Source: Lepidodermella squamata (Eukaryota; Gastrotricha). Taken from it: a DNA stretch of 64,000 nt. Made by a program: the position numbers and the translations under genes. Below, piece after piece: positions 35,060 through 46,066 of this stretch. Every line of letters begins with the position of its first letter. Within the stretch, counting starts at the first letter, position 1. The stretch is taken from contig JBLDXI010000029.1 in the NCBI GenBank assembly GCA_047495785.1, positions 2,418,001-2,482,000 on the forward strand, in the 5' to 3' direction. Below the pieces are notes generated by a model. The model did not search any database. It was not told the origin of the DNA and saw only the letters and a list, made by a program, of their open reading frames with translations.

Positions 35060-35792
35060 CTAAACATCTTCATTTTTGCCTTGAACAACCGTAACCCGGA
35101 AACTGGAGAATATTTTGCCCATTGCCGTCGAAACCGGTGTAATGCAACATTCCGTTGTAGCAGACCAAAACTTTTGGACCTGAAACAAAAAATGCAGCAA
35201 AATTAGAAAAAATTGCGCCAATATTTAACCTAGACAAAATAATCTAAGCGAATTTATTTACCAGGAGAACTTTGATGAGGTACGAACGGTAGCAAGGTAC
35301 GCAACACCAGATGTGGCAGAACGCCAAACAGGCGAAGTAGATTGCCCAGCAAATCGCAGCCGGAATGCCTAGGATCAGCGTGATAACGCGATAGGTCCAT
35401 AATTTGACGAAATCGAACAGTTGATGCGACAGCCGCCAGACGACATCGAAGCTGAAAATTGACGGGTGGGGCTCGGCGAAAATCTCGTCGAACGCGACCT
35501 TCAAATGTTGATTGATCTGCTCCGGATCGCGGTCAAGAATATCGACACCTTGCGCGCTTGGCAACTTGCCAGACGTGCCCTGGCCAGCTACGGTTAGGTC
35601 GTTAGACATCTTTTTCTGCTTAGGCTGCTGTGTATGGTGATGTTGCGGTTTTTGCTGCTGTTGTTTAGGATCTCGAGCTGTTATCGTTGCAGCCGCTTGT
35701 TGCGGTTGCCCACCGCCGTGTACTTGGATAGACACGTCGCTGGGGCTAATAACGACTTTATGAGTTGAGCCCTGGTCACCTTCAACCATCAT
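35060..35792 (-). CDS. CAV1: Caveolin
   Basis: Integral membrane scaffold that forms caveolae and inserts as a hairpin in the inner leaflet. Two exons (35262-35792, 35060-35179) with an 82-bp intron encode 216 aa (human CAV1 178). The extra length is an N-terminal low-complexity part rich in Gln and His (KQQQQKPQHHHTQQPKQKK). The caveolin core follows: RDPEQINQHLKVAFDEIFAEP (the FEDVIAEP signature region), SFDVVWRLSHQLFDFVKLWTY (scaffolding-like), the intramembrane ITLILGIPAAICWAIYFACL, then CHIWCCVPCYRSY. Exon 2 supplies CITPVSTAMGKIFSSFRVTV, matching the conserved GKIFSNVRI end. Several C-terminal Cys could be palmitoylated. Two adjacent ATGs (35792, 35789) start the frame; an acceptor-like sequence just upstream suggests a 5' UTR exon. 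CAV1 versus CAV3 type is not assignable. Confidence 0.93.
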
Positions 35793-37089
35793 CTCACTGA
35801 TATTGCGGCACGATAAACGCTTCTAAATAGAAAAAACAAAAACGCACTGAGTCAACAAAAGTAATTATAAACGCAAGCTCCTAACGTTTGTTCTTAATCA
35901 GGTGGGTATATAAAATATTTTTAGATGTTGAGAAAAAGAAGAAACGCTGCGTTGTAAAAATAAAAACTCCGAGTGTTTTCCTTTTCGCGCGTGAAATGAA
36001 ACACACGAAAGGCTGTATATGCGCCAATCATCATCGGGGCGTATGCGCGTTTTTGGTGTTATGAAAGGACTTTGAGGGACTTGAATAGCCGCACACAGGT
36101 GATCTGTTTATTTTACAGCGATGAGCCTAAATAACGACACGCGTTATTGCCATGCGTCATCAACGCGTCTCAAAAATAACATTGAAGCCGGCTCTGATGC
36201 TTTGAAACGGCAAAAATTGCGACTACCTATTCAGGTTTTTGTACGAGACAGCGGCCACATGTAGCATAATATGAAATGTGACGTCTCGCTCACGTGTAAT
36301 AATCATCCCGTGTCTTTCATACCGTTTGATTTTTCATCGTCGAGTTGTCAAGCGTGAATGTTTGGGGTTTTATTGTCGCGACATATCAAAGTAATTGCGC
36401 GTCTCGCTTTTTTAAGACGCACTTTCAATTTTTTTGCGCCAAGTGTGTGTATGGGGCTGACGTCATTTTCGGCGCGCCTTAGTCACACCTTCCCGTCCTA
36501 CTTAAACCGCAAAACCGAGGCAGGAAAGTGGCATTTCTTTAAGCTCGAAACTCGAGATTTTTTCAATATAATTGAGAATTGTTATTCTCGATCACTTTCA
36601 TCTTGAATTTTATCGGGCGATTTATTTCAGATTTATTTGACCTCCGAATTAAAAAAAACTGATGCATAGATATTAGATTAATTCAACAAAAATTCAATTG
36701 AAAATTCCTCCTTAATTTAAAAGCTGAATTGAATTTTTGCAGACAATTTCAGGCCTTGCTTATCCAACTTAAGGTGCATAATCCTTTTTCTTTATGACCT
36801 TTGAGCTTACCATAACCAAGAAAACTCTTGAAAACTACTGGAAAACTACGTAAAAAATTAATCACTGGATAGTCGTGGAACCTCGTCGACCAGCTTCTGT
36901 CAAATTGGCGTGGCTGATGGTTTATAGCTCACGCGATATAGGATTAGGAATGATATATACCCGCATTCTAAGCTTTATTAAATCTGACTTGTGACGCTCA
37001 TTAATCCAGCTTTTCTGGGCTTTCGTACTATTTTCATGCAGCTCCATACATTTATTTAACAGAATTACCAAAAAATTGAATAATTTGCT
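35793..37089. other. Divergent intergenic region, no gene seen
   Basis: 1.3 kb between caveolin (minus) and CAP gene 1 (plus). It should hold both promoters. No coding sequence with recognisable motifs. Confidence 0.5.
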
Positions 37090-37871
37090 ATGAGTCTCGA
37101 TTTGAACTTCATCCGCAATCAATTGCTGGCTGAGATCAACCTGATACGCCCGCAACACGGAGCCGACCCGTTAGCGCCGAATAGAGATCTCGACGAAATG
37201 GCTCAAGAGTGGGCCGAGCAGCTGGCTATGGCCAACCGGCTTGAGCACGGCAACGGGACATATCGCGGCGTTCCGTTGGGAGAAAATCTCTACGGCGCCT
37301 TTCACTCGGGCAAAACGCCCGAGGACGTAGCAGCCGGTGCCATGCATAGCTGGTACAACGAAATCGACAAGGCTGATTTCAACCGAATGGAAGAACTCCT
37401 TCACAGTTGCGGTATAGATCCAAAATTAATATCAATACAAATTTTTCACAAAATACTGATTTCCCAGGCCATTTCACCCAATTGGTTTGGAAGGGCAGTA
37501 AGCAAGTTGGTTTCGGAGCTGCCCAAGCCCCGAATGGGCACGTGTTTGTCGTAGGAAATTTTTACCCGGCCGGTAATTTTATCGGGCAAACCGCTGCTAA
37601 TGTTAGCCCGCCGTTAAACGGCCGTAAGGTTGATCTATCGGCTGCGAAATCGGCTCCTCAGCCTCCAGCCCAAAAACCAGCAGCCCAACCCGCGGCTCAA
37701 AAACCGCCACAAGGTGATGGCAAAACTTCGCTGAGCAAATCGACCAAAACTGAAATCAATGAGGAGGTTGTTAACGGACGTCGAGTTCGCAAAACCACGG
37801 TCACAGAAACGGAACATTTCGACGACGGCTCGACTAAGACGACGACACGTACTCATACTGAAAGCTTCTAA
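37090..37871 (+). CDS. CAP-superfamily protein 1, GAPR-1/GLIPR2-like
   Basis: CAP (SCP/TAPS) fold protein of the cytosolic GAPR-1/GLIPR2 type, which binds Golgi and endosome membranes in vertebrates. Exons 37090-37411 and 37468-37871 with a 56-bp intron encode 241 aa. No signal peptide: starts MSLDLNFIRNQLLAEINLIR. Signatures: AQEWAEQLA, the CAP1 block GHFTQLVWKGSKQVGFGAA formed across the intron, HVFVVGNFYPAGNFIG. Beyond the domain lies a Pro/Ala/Gln linker (QPPAQKPAAQPAAQKPPQ) and a 45-residue tail with TKTEINEEVV, NGRRVRKTTVTETEHF, DDGSTKTTTRTHTES. That tail recurs in CAP gene 2, so it is a conserved module. Two further paralogues are in the window (38706, 52600 minus), each with the intron at the same position. 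Confidence 0.92.
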
Positions 37872-38705
37872 AAACATTGGAAACACAATTCCGTTTCGTA
37901 TCCCCGTGAGACATTCCATTCCCTAAATGCATATACAAATATTTTTATATTTTTGTTCATTGGGTCACGAAATAAAATCATTTTATATTGTGCCTTACTA
38001 GAAGCGGCAAAAAATAATAATGGCTTTTTCCGCTTTTGGTTTTCTTCAGACCTTTGATGGTATACCGGGCTGAGCAAATAATATCCCCGTAATGCCGAGG
38101 GCTATCATTGAAATCAATGCATCTCGCTTTTTTTTGGAGACGCCCTTGAGCTTAATTTATTACGCAGGCCAGGGTTTGGCATCCCAAATAATGGGCAATC
38201 TTATCTGGAAAATATGTGGTTTTTTATCAACGAATTTAACATTATTTATTTGAGCCAACTTTGATACGGGTTTTCCTACTGCAAAGATTTGGTCGGGTTT
38301 TTTTTCTTGAAATTGTCTTATTTTTTTCGCAAGTGTAGCGAGCGGTTTTTTGAGGCGATAATTTATTGGCGATATGCCGTCGCATTCTCCAATAAATATA
38401 TTACTATCGAAAAAAAAAGAAAATATAATGCGCTACACTGGTATGTAATAAAGGCAATAGTGCTACTCACGCAGGCCAGAGTGTCTACAGCACATCATAT
38501 ACATAAGCGATACACATGTAAAATCAGCTAAAAAATAATGAGCCAGCACGCTATGTTGTGATGTACTTCAAGCTAGTTTTTTGCTACATTCTGAGCCATA
38601 TTATACACGACACATTGAATTTATTTCAAAACTGAACCTCTCTTGCGGAAGGATTTGATTACCCTCCATAACCATTACGAATTTTTTTATTTTCTAGAAA
38701 ATAAA
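37872..38705. other. Intergenic between CAP genes 1 and 2
   Basis: Spacer of 834 bp with the first gene's 3' UTR (aataaa near 37970) and presumably the second gene's promoter. Nothing else seen. Confidence 0.5.
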
Positions 38706-39456
38706 ATGTTACCGTTGAGCCTGGACTCTGTTAGAGAGTCCTTACTATCGGAACATAATCGACTTCGCGAGTGGCACAACGTAGACCCTCTAGTGCTAAA
38801 CGATGACATGGTAGCTGAAGCTCAAAGGTGGGCTGACAATCTGGCTATTGTCAATCAATTACAACACAGCTCGTCACTGTTCAACGGCAATCCTATAGGC
38901 GAAAATATTTATTCAGGATACGATAGGAGTAAAACGCCGGATGAAGTCGCGAAAGCCGCGACCCCTAGATGGTACAGCGAATCGTCAACTTTCGACTTTA
39001 AAGATCCTGAAGCTCGAGCTGCTGCTTGCGGTAAAAGGAACTTCAAAATTCACCTCCTTAATTAAGTTTTTGCGATTTGTAGGACATTTTACTCAGCTTG
39101 TATGGAGGGCGACTAAGTTTGTAGGATTCGGAGCAGCTTGCTCTGAGGATGGTCACGTTTATGTGGTAGCTCATTACTACCCACCTGGCAATTTTATCGG
39201 TCGGGTTGGCGATAATGTGAAACCGCCGAAAAACGGCCGTCCAGCTGAATTTGCCGACTCTTCCCTGCCGTCGCCATTCGCAGAGCGGCTACTTCATCTC
39301 GAGGATACTTTGCCTACTAAAACTGAAATCAAGAGCGAAGTTAAGGAGGATGTAATTGATGGGCGACGGGTCATTAAAACCACTATTACTGAAACTGCCT
39401 ACTTCAAAGATGGATCGATTAGGACAACTACGAAAACAAAAACAGAGACTTCTTAA
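38706..39456 (+). CDS. CAP-superfamily protein 2, GAPR-1/GLIPR2-like
   Basis: Tandem paralogue of CAP gene 1 with the same one-intron structure: exons 38706-39030 and 39083-39456, 52-bp phase-1 intron inside the GHFTQLVW motif, 232 aa. No signal peptide (MLPLSLDSVRESLLSEHNRL). Domain motifs: EAQRWADNLA, GENIYSGY, GHFTQLVWRATKFVGFGAA, VYVVAHYYPPGNFIG. The C-terminal tail resembles that of gene 1 (TKTEIKSEVKEDVIDGRRV, KTTITETAYFKDGS, RTTTKTKTETS) while the linker differs, so the tail is under constraint. ATG 38706 was chosen because it aligns with the other family members; an upstream in-frame start at 38643 would add 21 residues with no counterpart. Confidence 0.9.
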
Positions 39457-39713
39457 ATATCGATATATTTAAATTATTGAACACTGCCCTATTATGATCG
39501 CAACATTTTCGGTTATAACCCGGTTATAAGTTTGGTGAAAGTATTCTTTTTGGCTGAAATAAAAAGCAAGAAAAAATTTGCATTCTCAAAAGAAAAAGCT
39601 TTTATTCATGGAGTAAAAGATAATGAGCAGTAGTTGATGAAATCTGATTGTCATTCCTTTGATAAGATGAAATGATTAGCAACTATTTTGGCTGCGCATG
39701 ATAATAAAATAAT

Positions 39714-39750
39714 TGCCACGCCTCAATAAACATTTCCTCTAGTATAAAAG
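39714..39750 (+). promoter_or_regulatory. Promoter module of Ser/Lys-rich gene A: 12-bp element plus TATA box
   Basis: Element TGCCACGCCTCA at 39714-39725 and TATAAAAG from 39743, 92 bp before the ATG. The same element recurs 17 bp before the TATA box in genes B, C and D. Confidence 0.75.
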
Positions 39751-39834
39751 CATGCGATAACCGAATAAGAATCAACAAGTTTTATTTGAATTTCGATTGT
39801 TCCAATTCATTCCATCAAACCATCAGCATTAAAG

Positions 39835-40429
39835 ATGCGTACTATTCTGGCTTTGGCTGCAGTAGTTCTTTTGGCCCTCGGTAAACTATCCTAATTATTA
39901 TTCCATGATTTGTTTTTATGCAATTTTCCCATTTAAAGCTTTTTCCGAGGTCGAAGCTGGCCGCGGAAATAAGGGCAAAAGTGTTTCGAAGAGCGTCTCC
40001 ATCAGCGTGTCGTACAACCGGCAGCCGAAGAAGCACGCGATGAAGAAGCGCCCGGCCAAGAAGGCCTTCGTCGCTGGGCGCAAGCACCGCCGTGCCTCGT
40101 TCTCCAAGTCCGTGTCCGCGTCGGTGTCGGCCCGCACGAACAAGCACACCCGCAAGGTCTCCACCAAGAAGTTCATGCGCGTGCACCAGCGCGGATCCAT
40201 GTCCGGCTCGTACTCGCGCTCGGGCTCCTTCGGCGGCTACAACAAGAAGGGTGGCAACAAGAAGGGCCACGGTGGCAAGAAGTTCGGTGGAAAGAAGTTT
40301 GGTGGCAAGAAGCATAGTGGGAAGCATGGCAAGGGCCGCAAGGGCAGCAAGAGCGGCAGCTACTCGGCCTCCAACAACTTCTCCTACTCGGTCGCTGTTG
40401 AAACCGGTGCTGCTGCTGATCAAGCCTAA
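39835..40429 (+). CDS. Secreted Ser/Lys/Gly-rich basic protein, gene A (family unrecognised)
   Basis: First of four paralogues. Exon 1 (39835-39880) encodes most of a signal peptide (MRTILALAAVVLLALG), completed in exon 2 (39939-40429) by AFSEVEA; cleavage is likely after VEA. The mature part (about 155 aa) is extremely basic. It has alternating-Ser strands (SKSVSISVS, SFSKSVSASVSA, SGSYSRSGSF), a run of GGKKF-type repeats (positions about 125-150) and ends SGSYSASNNFSYSVAVETG. There are no Cys in the mature chain. Alternating Ser suggests beta-sheet, and Lys/His/Gly repeats suggest binding to a polyanion, mineral or chitin; this is guesswork. Codons are almost all GC-ending in the mature part, unlike neighbouring genes, pointing to high expression. 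A U6 gene lies 295 bp downstream. Confidence 0.85.
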
Positions 40430-40724
40430 ATATTTATTGAAAACTGTTTTGAATTCGAAGATCAAGTTGCATGCTGCTTTGATAATTTATTGTCGAAATT
40501 TTCAAGTAAAACTTGATTGATTAAAGTGGACTTTTAGTGGTGAGTGGAGGTGCTATAATTAATATGCCAATCCCGAGTAGCTAAGAATCCGCTTCTACAT
40601 CGCGGCGACCCAGGAATGTTTTTATTCTTTACTGTCATCCGATCAATGAATATGCAAATGAGCCAAAATTTAACTAAATCCTGTCCTCGCGATGTTGAAA
40701 AGACTGTAGGATCACCTTGCCAAC

Positions 40725-40741
40725 GTCAATCTTCGGATTGG

Positions 40742-40780
<39 letters not shown>

Positions 40781-40829
40781 GGCCCCTGCGCAAGGATGAC
40801 ACGCAAAATCGTGAAGCGTTCCATATTTT
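40725..40829 (+). ncRNA. U6: U6 spliceosomal snRNA (copy 1)
   Basis: The core from CATATACTAAAATTGGAAC through GATACAGAGAAGATTAGCAT to CGTGAAGCGTTCC matches U6, including the invariant ACAGAGA box and the AGC of the catalytic helix. The 5' stem-loop (CAATCTTCGGATTG) pairs on itself. It ends in a short T run (TTTT) as expected for Pol III. A second copy at 51417 is identical across the visible body. Confidence 0.97.
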
Positions 40830-40917
40830 GGGTTAAACTACACAGGATACATTTTCTGAAATATTAAGCTTGAATATACATTTTTGAAGGAATCAAGTTT
40901 TTGGTGATGAAGCAACC

Positions 40918-42279
40918 TCACAAGGTCACAGTTTTTGCTGTTCCAGGCAGAAAGGTTCCAGCTGGCAGCTTGACCGAAATAAGATTAGTGCGATCACGCC
41001 ATTCGGGGGCGAACATCACGCGGTATGATGGCTCAGAGAGTCCACCAGTTCCAATCGCAATAACCACATCATGCTGCTCATTCAACTGCAATCCTGAAGT
41101 ACGAGCCAGATTTATCGGGAATGTAACTTCCTGCGCCGGCTTCAAAGTCGTTAAATCCCAATCTGGCAACTCAATCCTGTAGGCTGAAATTGTTCCATTT
41201 CTCGCTGTGAGTTTTGATGACGGAATTACAAGGGCATAAGCTTCGCCTTTCCTTGAAGGGGCAGCCCAGCCGTCGTTTCGAATGGATACGCCGTTAGGAC
41301 CAGCCCGAGTCATCACAGGTACGTAACCCAGCTTGCTCTGAATGATGTCGAAGCAATTCCGACCAAGGCTTGTGTCCTTCTTCCAAGCATTAATTGCAGG
41401 TTCATTGTATCCAGCCTGAAGCCAACCTTGTTTCATGGCTTCAAAATGACGAATGGTCCTGTTACAAACTAACAGCGGCTTGTTCGCTGGTCCACACGTT
41501 TCGCCACCAGTTGGCTTGGGAAATATAGCCATTTGCTTCCTGATTTCAGCATTGATAACACTCTCAGATTTTTCATTGTCCTTAATAGTCACAAATGTCC
41601 CGGAGTCAGTGATATCTGCCAAGATGCAGTCGTCAAAGAGACCAAGGCGGTTCTTTCCCTTCGCTGGTTCGACATCGCTGGGGATAAGCGCGACTTGGTC
41701 AGGTCGACGGAAGAAAACCACTGGAATAGACGTCGGAACTGCGTTTACAATTTCGCGGAATAAATCTGACTGCTGGCGATCTGTTTTGTAATTGGTCGAG
41801 TATTCGTTGTACATCTCGCCCCAGGCTCCCATGAAACCGGCTTGGAAACCTGCGATGACAGCTGAGTGCGTCTCAAGGAGAGGCTTCAACTGTGCCAGCT
41901 GAAGCTTGACAATATTCAGCGGAGCGTCCAGAACTGCGGCTTTCTCAGTATCAGCATAGGCGAAGCGAATGTTGATTCTCATGCCGTAATCGCGAACAGC
42001 CTTAAGATCTGCATCGATCTCGTCGAGCGCAGCTTGTGAGATAGCTTTGTCCATGAATGCGTCAAGGTAGTAAAGACGCTGAGTCATGGTGCGACCTTCC
42101 TTGACTCGTCTCTTGAGTTCATTGACAAACGAACCATCTTCAGCCTTCGAATGGCTGAAAAAGCGCCATGTTTGGGCGTAGAGACCCCGATCCGGGTTAC
42201 GCGGCGATAAGTCCTGAGCCCCAACACAGCTCAACAAAACCGCAGTTAGCTGCAATGTTATTCGTAAAAATTGAACCAT
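40918..42279 (-). CDS. Secreted DUF4874/DUF4832 protein (glycosidase-like), intronless
   Basis: A single uninterrupted exon of about 453 codons. Start at 42279 gives a clear signal peptide (MVQFLRITLQLTAVLLSCVGAQ); the frame also opens upstream to 42345 without improving the model. The N-terminal half resembles DUF4874, a predicted TIM-barrel: NPDRGLYAQTWRFFSH, TMTQRLYYLDAFMDKAIS, DYGMRINIRFAYAD, then AGFQAGFMGAWGEMYNEYST. The C-terminal half resembles DUF4832: GYVPVMTRAGPNGVSIRNDGW, a beta-rich domain, ending PGTAKTVTL. Family members are mostly bacterial and fungal and are presumed to act on carbohydrates; substrate unknown. Absence of introns in a locus where nearly every other gene has them is compatible with horizontal acquisition or retroposition. 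A TATA box lies 48 bp before the start. Confidence 0.78.
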   Translation of the reverse strand: MVQFLRITLQLTAVLLSCVGAQDLSPRNPDRGLYAQTWRFFSHSKAEDGSFVNELKRRVKEGRTMTQRLYYLDAFMDKAISQAALDEIDADLKAVRDYGMRINIRFAYADTEKAAVLDAPLNIVKLQLAQLKPLLETHSAVIAGFQAGFMGAWGEMYNEYSTNYKTDRQQSDLFREIVNAVPTSIPVVFFRRPDQVALIPSDVEPAKGKNRLGLFDDCILADITDSGTFVTIKDNEKSESVINAEIRKQMAIFPKPTGGETCGPANKPLLVCNRTIRHFEAMKQGWLQAGYNEPAINAWKKDTSLGRNCFDIIQSKLGYVPVMTRAGPNGVSIRNDGWAAPSRKGEAYALVIPSSKLTARNGTISAYRIELPDWDLTTLKPAQEVTFPINLARTSGLQLNEQHDVVIAIGTGGLSEPSYRVMFAPEWRDRTNLISVKLPAGTFLPGTAKTVTL

Positions 42280-42326
42280 TTTGGATTGAATAAGAGAATT
42301 ATGGCAAACTAGGACAAGACTGAGCT

Positions 42327-42334
42327 CTTTTATA
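42327..42334 (-). promoter_or_regulatory. TATA box of the DUF4832 gene
   Basis: TATAAAAG on the minus strand, 48 bp upstream of the ATG at 42279, implying a very short 5' UTR. Confidence 0.6.
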
Positions 42335-42597
42335 CTTTCTCGCAACGTCAGCGGTTGGTGTTTATTTGCTTGCCAGTTTTTTATTGCGTGGTTATTCTGT
42401 TATCGTGTCCTCGCGGCTAGTCTGTGCTATGTCATCCGCCACCTTGATCAAACAGCTGAAAAAGCTACACTATCAAGGCACACAACATCCGATCACATGA
42501 GAGGAATAATTGGGCTGATGAATCAGGTTTATTGCACTCGTTTTCATACTAATTACAGGACATCAGCGATGAGGTAAAAGGAATCAGCATCCCCCAA

Positions 42598-45280
42598 TTA
42601 GCTGACTTTCAGAGAACCATTTGATGTATGCTTGTTACCTGATATCATTATGCCATTTCTTTTCAATTTCGGGACGAAAATTATACCAGCGGGTGTAGCG
42701 GCCACCAAGATGGTAACAACCGATAATCCAATTACGATTTGAGAATATGTCTTCGTGAAGAAAGCTGCAACGACAGAGCAACCTGCAAAGGAGATCAGGG
42801 CGAAACCGTAAGTAGCAAATCCCGTAATGCGGAGATCATTTATGTCAGCCGACTGTTGCTAGATATTGCATTTCATATTAGAGGCAAAGAAATATTGATC
42901 AAGGCACACCTACCTTTCTAAGAGCGTATGCTTTGAACAGTGCTGGTAAAAATAGCAGCCCGAAGATGACAAAGAATATGGCGACAAAGACGTCGGAATA
43001 GGATTTCTGCAACGAACAGGCGTAAGAGTAATGCTGGTAAGCTAATCCCATATTTTCTGGTGAATATTCGATTCCAAAATCCAACATTTCACTTTCAAAT
43101 GGATACAAAGAGAACCAAACAATTGAAATGGTAGATATGGCTAAAGTCAAGAGAAAAACCTGCCACATGCCATTTCGTCGCTTCCTTCTTAGTTTTTTAA
43201 TCCGAATACTGGTCGGGATAGACAACGAATCCGTTCGCACCTCACCCTCTGCAAATGTTGCAGAATTCAGCTTAACCGCAAGCGTTTGAACCCCGACTAC
43301 CTTAACGAAGCGGCTAGCAATCGTCAATTTGATGAGCAGAGACGATGTGATTAATGAATACCCGACGAGAACCATGAAACATTGCGACATGCAGTAAATT
43401 CTCGTTGCAAAGTTCGACCCTACTATCACACTGGATAGCATTACGATGGAGCCTACTAGCACTGTAAGATTGAATTCTGGCATGGAATTTCTCACAAAAT
43501 CCTCATTGCGATACCAATTTTGATGGATGAAAATCACTACTAGACATAAAATAATTGCGAAGGATATTATGTCGAGAACGATTGCAGCACTATCTGAAAA
43601 TAACGGATCTTTCACCGTCAATATTTTAAGCGAATCCGGCGGAGGTAGGCCGTCGTATGTTTGCCACTTCATCTTATCTCGCTTAAGTTGGAATATGTCT
43701 GAGTTGCCCCGAGTGTCATGAAATGCTATCGGCACATTCTGGAGCAAGGAATCGAAACCAGTTGTCTGGCTATCATCCGCATCCCGGATTTGTTGTACCT
43801 GAGTGTAAGCGACAACGCCGGATAAGGCATTCAGAGACCGGTTCAGGTCTGAGTAAAACCCTGTGTAAACGACATTTTCCAGCGATGACTGCATCAGTTT
43901 GCGTATTTCAGAACCATTCTGTTGAAATTTGGACTTGGACGTGACCCAGTTAAGCAAGGTTTGATTTCGAGAGTTGAGAATAGTTTCCGTGTTGTTTAAA
44001 GCCAACGCCGCGACCATAATTTGCTCGTACATGAACGTTCCGCAGCATTCCCAGTAGTAATAATTGTCTGTTACGTCAACTCGGCTTAGTAGTTCCTTTG
44101 AAAAATCGTTAGCCGTAGTTCCAACAGAATCAACAAGTCGGTTATTTTTGTTAATAAACGAATCGAAGTTGGAGTAAATCACGCTTCGCAAGACGTCGAA
44201 AAGCATTCTTTCAGTACACCACGAAGGCTTGACTGGGTAATTGGCTGTGAACTTGGTATAGGGATGGGCTATAAAAACATAGTTCTGGCCGTAAATTTCA
44301 GCTCTGCGGAGATAACAGGCAGCAAAAGCCGGCAGATTGCTATTCATAATAATAATCCTCGGACGGCTCCGCTTCAACTGATCCATTGCATCCTGAAAGT
44401 TGTCTTCCGTGGGCAACTCCCCAGTTGACGGGAAAAAAACCTTTGCAATAACATTGATAGTTATGTTTTCCTTGACAAGAATCGAGCCAAGAATATTGTT
44501 CGTGTACTCCATCATTGAAGAGGAATCAGACAAAATGGACACCCTGCCCCACCCTATAGCTTTGATGAGTTTGACAAGAGCGAAGGGGAAGACATCGGGG
44601 GCAGGACTAATCACATAATACGATCTGAACAATCCCCGCAAATGGTATACCATTGGGTTAATCGACGCAGCACCAAGCTATTTAAAACTGAGTGAACGAA
44701 CGAAATAGGGACTTGTTGCCAAAACTTACGCCAACAAAATTGAAGTACTGGGTCATTCGAGCTAGAGTATCTTGGTCACTACACTCAGGTCCGATAAATA
44801 TGGGCAGCCGGTTCTCCGCCTCTTCATTCTGCCTCATCGAAAGCAGGAACTGGTTCACCCCTATGGATTGAGTGCACTACGAAAAACAGAAGACTAATGG
44901 TATTCAAAGAGCAATAACTCATGGGCTCACTTGGTTGTCGATAAATTCTACGCCCAACTCGTATTTGCCTAGCAACCCCAGCTTAGAAACTGTTTCCAGC
45001 GCGAATCGAGTAGATTCAGTGCTTATCGGCCCGGCGGGTGCCACTGTACCACCTAATCAGAATCATTTGAACTTCGAGGCAGATTCATATGAGTCTGTTT
45101 TGGCTTACCGTAACGGTGAGTGACCAGCATGCGAAGCAGAGTTTTGTTTCCATTCGTTTTAGTTGGCTGAATGAACTTCGGCATCGGCGATAGCATTGTT
45201 AGGCGACGGTCATCTGCCAACGATAGCAAGTCTTGGAATAGCAAGACGATGATAATAGAAAGTGTGTAAATTCTAAGCAT
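42598..45280 (-). CDS. Class C G-protein-coupled receptor, GABA-B-receptor-like
   Basis: Five exons: 45109-45280, 44931-45052, 44730-44876, 42914-44677 and 42598-42858, all in phase, 821 aa. A signal peptide (MLRIYTLSIIIVLLFQDLLSLA) precedes a bilobed ANF/Venus-flytrap domain: IFIGPECSDQDTLARM, GLGAASINP, SYYVISPAPDVFPFALVKLI, GWGRVSILSD, and MYEQIMVAALALN. There is no Cys-rich domain before the membrane part, as in GABA-B receptors and unlike mGluRs. Seven hydrophobic segments follow, from IVLDIISFAIILCLVVIFIH to VIGLSVVTILVAATPAGIIF, ending with the GABA-B-like FVPKLKRN. The cytoplasmic tail is only about 14 residues with no coiled coil, so GABA-B-type tail dimerisation is unlikely. Ligand unknown; possibly a lineage-specific GABA-B relative. 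Confidence 0.88.
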
Positions 45281-45953
45281 GCTTCTAGGCGGTGAAATTG
45301 TGAATAAATGAATGACTGCTGATGCTATGAACTTTACCCCGCAGGACAGTACTCAGCCTTAACTAGCTATATCACCTGGACATCTCACATATCATCATCT
45401 TTCAAGGCATCTATGGTGTACGCCACGCGCGACCTGAAATCAAAACACCCCGAGTACGCATTTTGCTGATTACTCCCGTCGTGCGTGTTACATATTATAA
45501 TTTGTACCCTCAGACTCTGACGAGCATAAGGAAGCGATGAACTCCTCTGCAGTCTGAATATCGTCCCCCGTCCGTTTTCCTCTTAGTAATAAATTCATGA
45601 AATTCCCCATCACTCTTGCAAGGCTGTTACAAACATTTTGTGATACCTATCGAATGTTTTCCTAGGTCTAATAGCCCATCTTGCTTAATTAATTTCACGT
45701 GTTAGAGGCTAGACCTTTCCTTTTGATTGCTACCTACGTGGTCAACATGCGTTATGAAAATGTCATGAAAATAAGAAGTCACGGTAAAAAAAAAGTTGCT
45801 TGAAAAGTTTGAATAAGTAGAGACAAGGAAATTGAAAGGAACACCAGAAGATTGGATTGAGGAATATGACAATAATCAGCCGATTTAATTATCATTTCAG
45901 CCAGACTAACTAAAAGGCGATTAGTCACTCGAAGCTAGTCCGTTTTAATTATC
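45281..45953. other. Divergent intergenic region
   Basis: Between the class C receptor (minus) and Ser/Lys-rich gene B (plus). Apart from the gene B promoter at its right end I see no gene or repeat. Confidence 0.5.
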
Positions 45954-45990
45954 TGCAACGCTTCGAAATATAGTCAGCAGGGTATATAAA
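45954..45990 (+). promoter_or_regulatory. Promoter module of Ser/Lys-rich gene B
   Basis: Element TGCAACGCTTCG at 45954-45965, then 17 bp, then TATATAAA from 45983, 84 bp before the ATG. It matches genes A, C and D in both sequence and spacing. Confidence 0.75.
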
Positions 45991-46066
45991 GACTGAATGG
46001 AAAGAAAACGATAATCATCAATCAATTTCCTTTCGAATTTCTTTCCGTGATATTAAAACCATCAAC

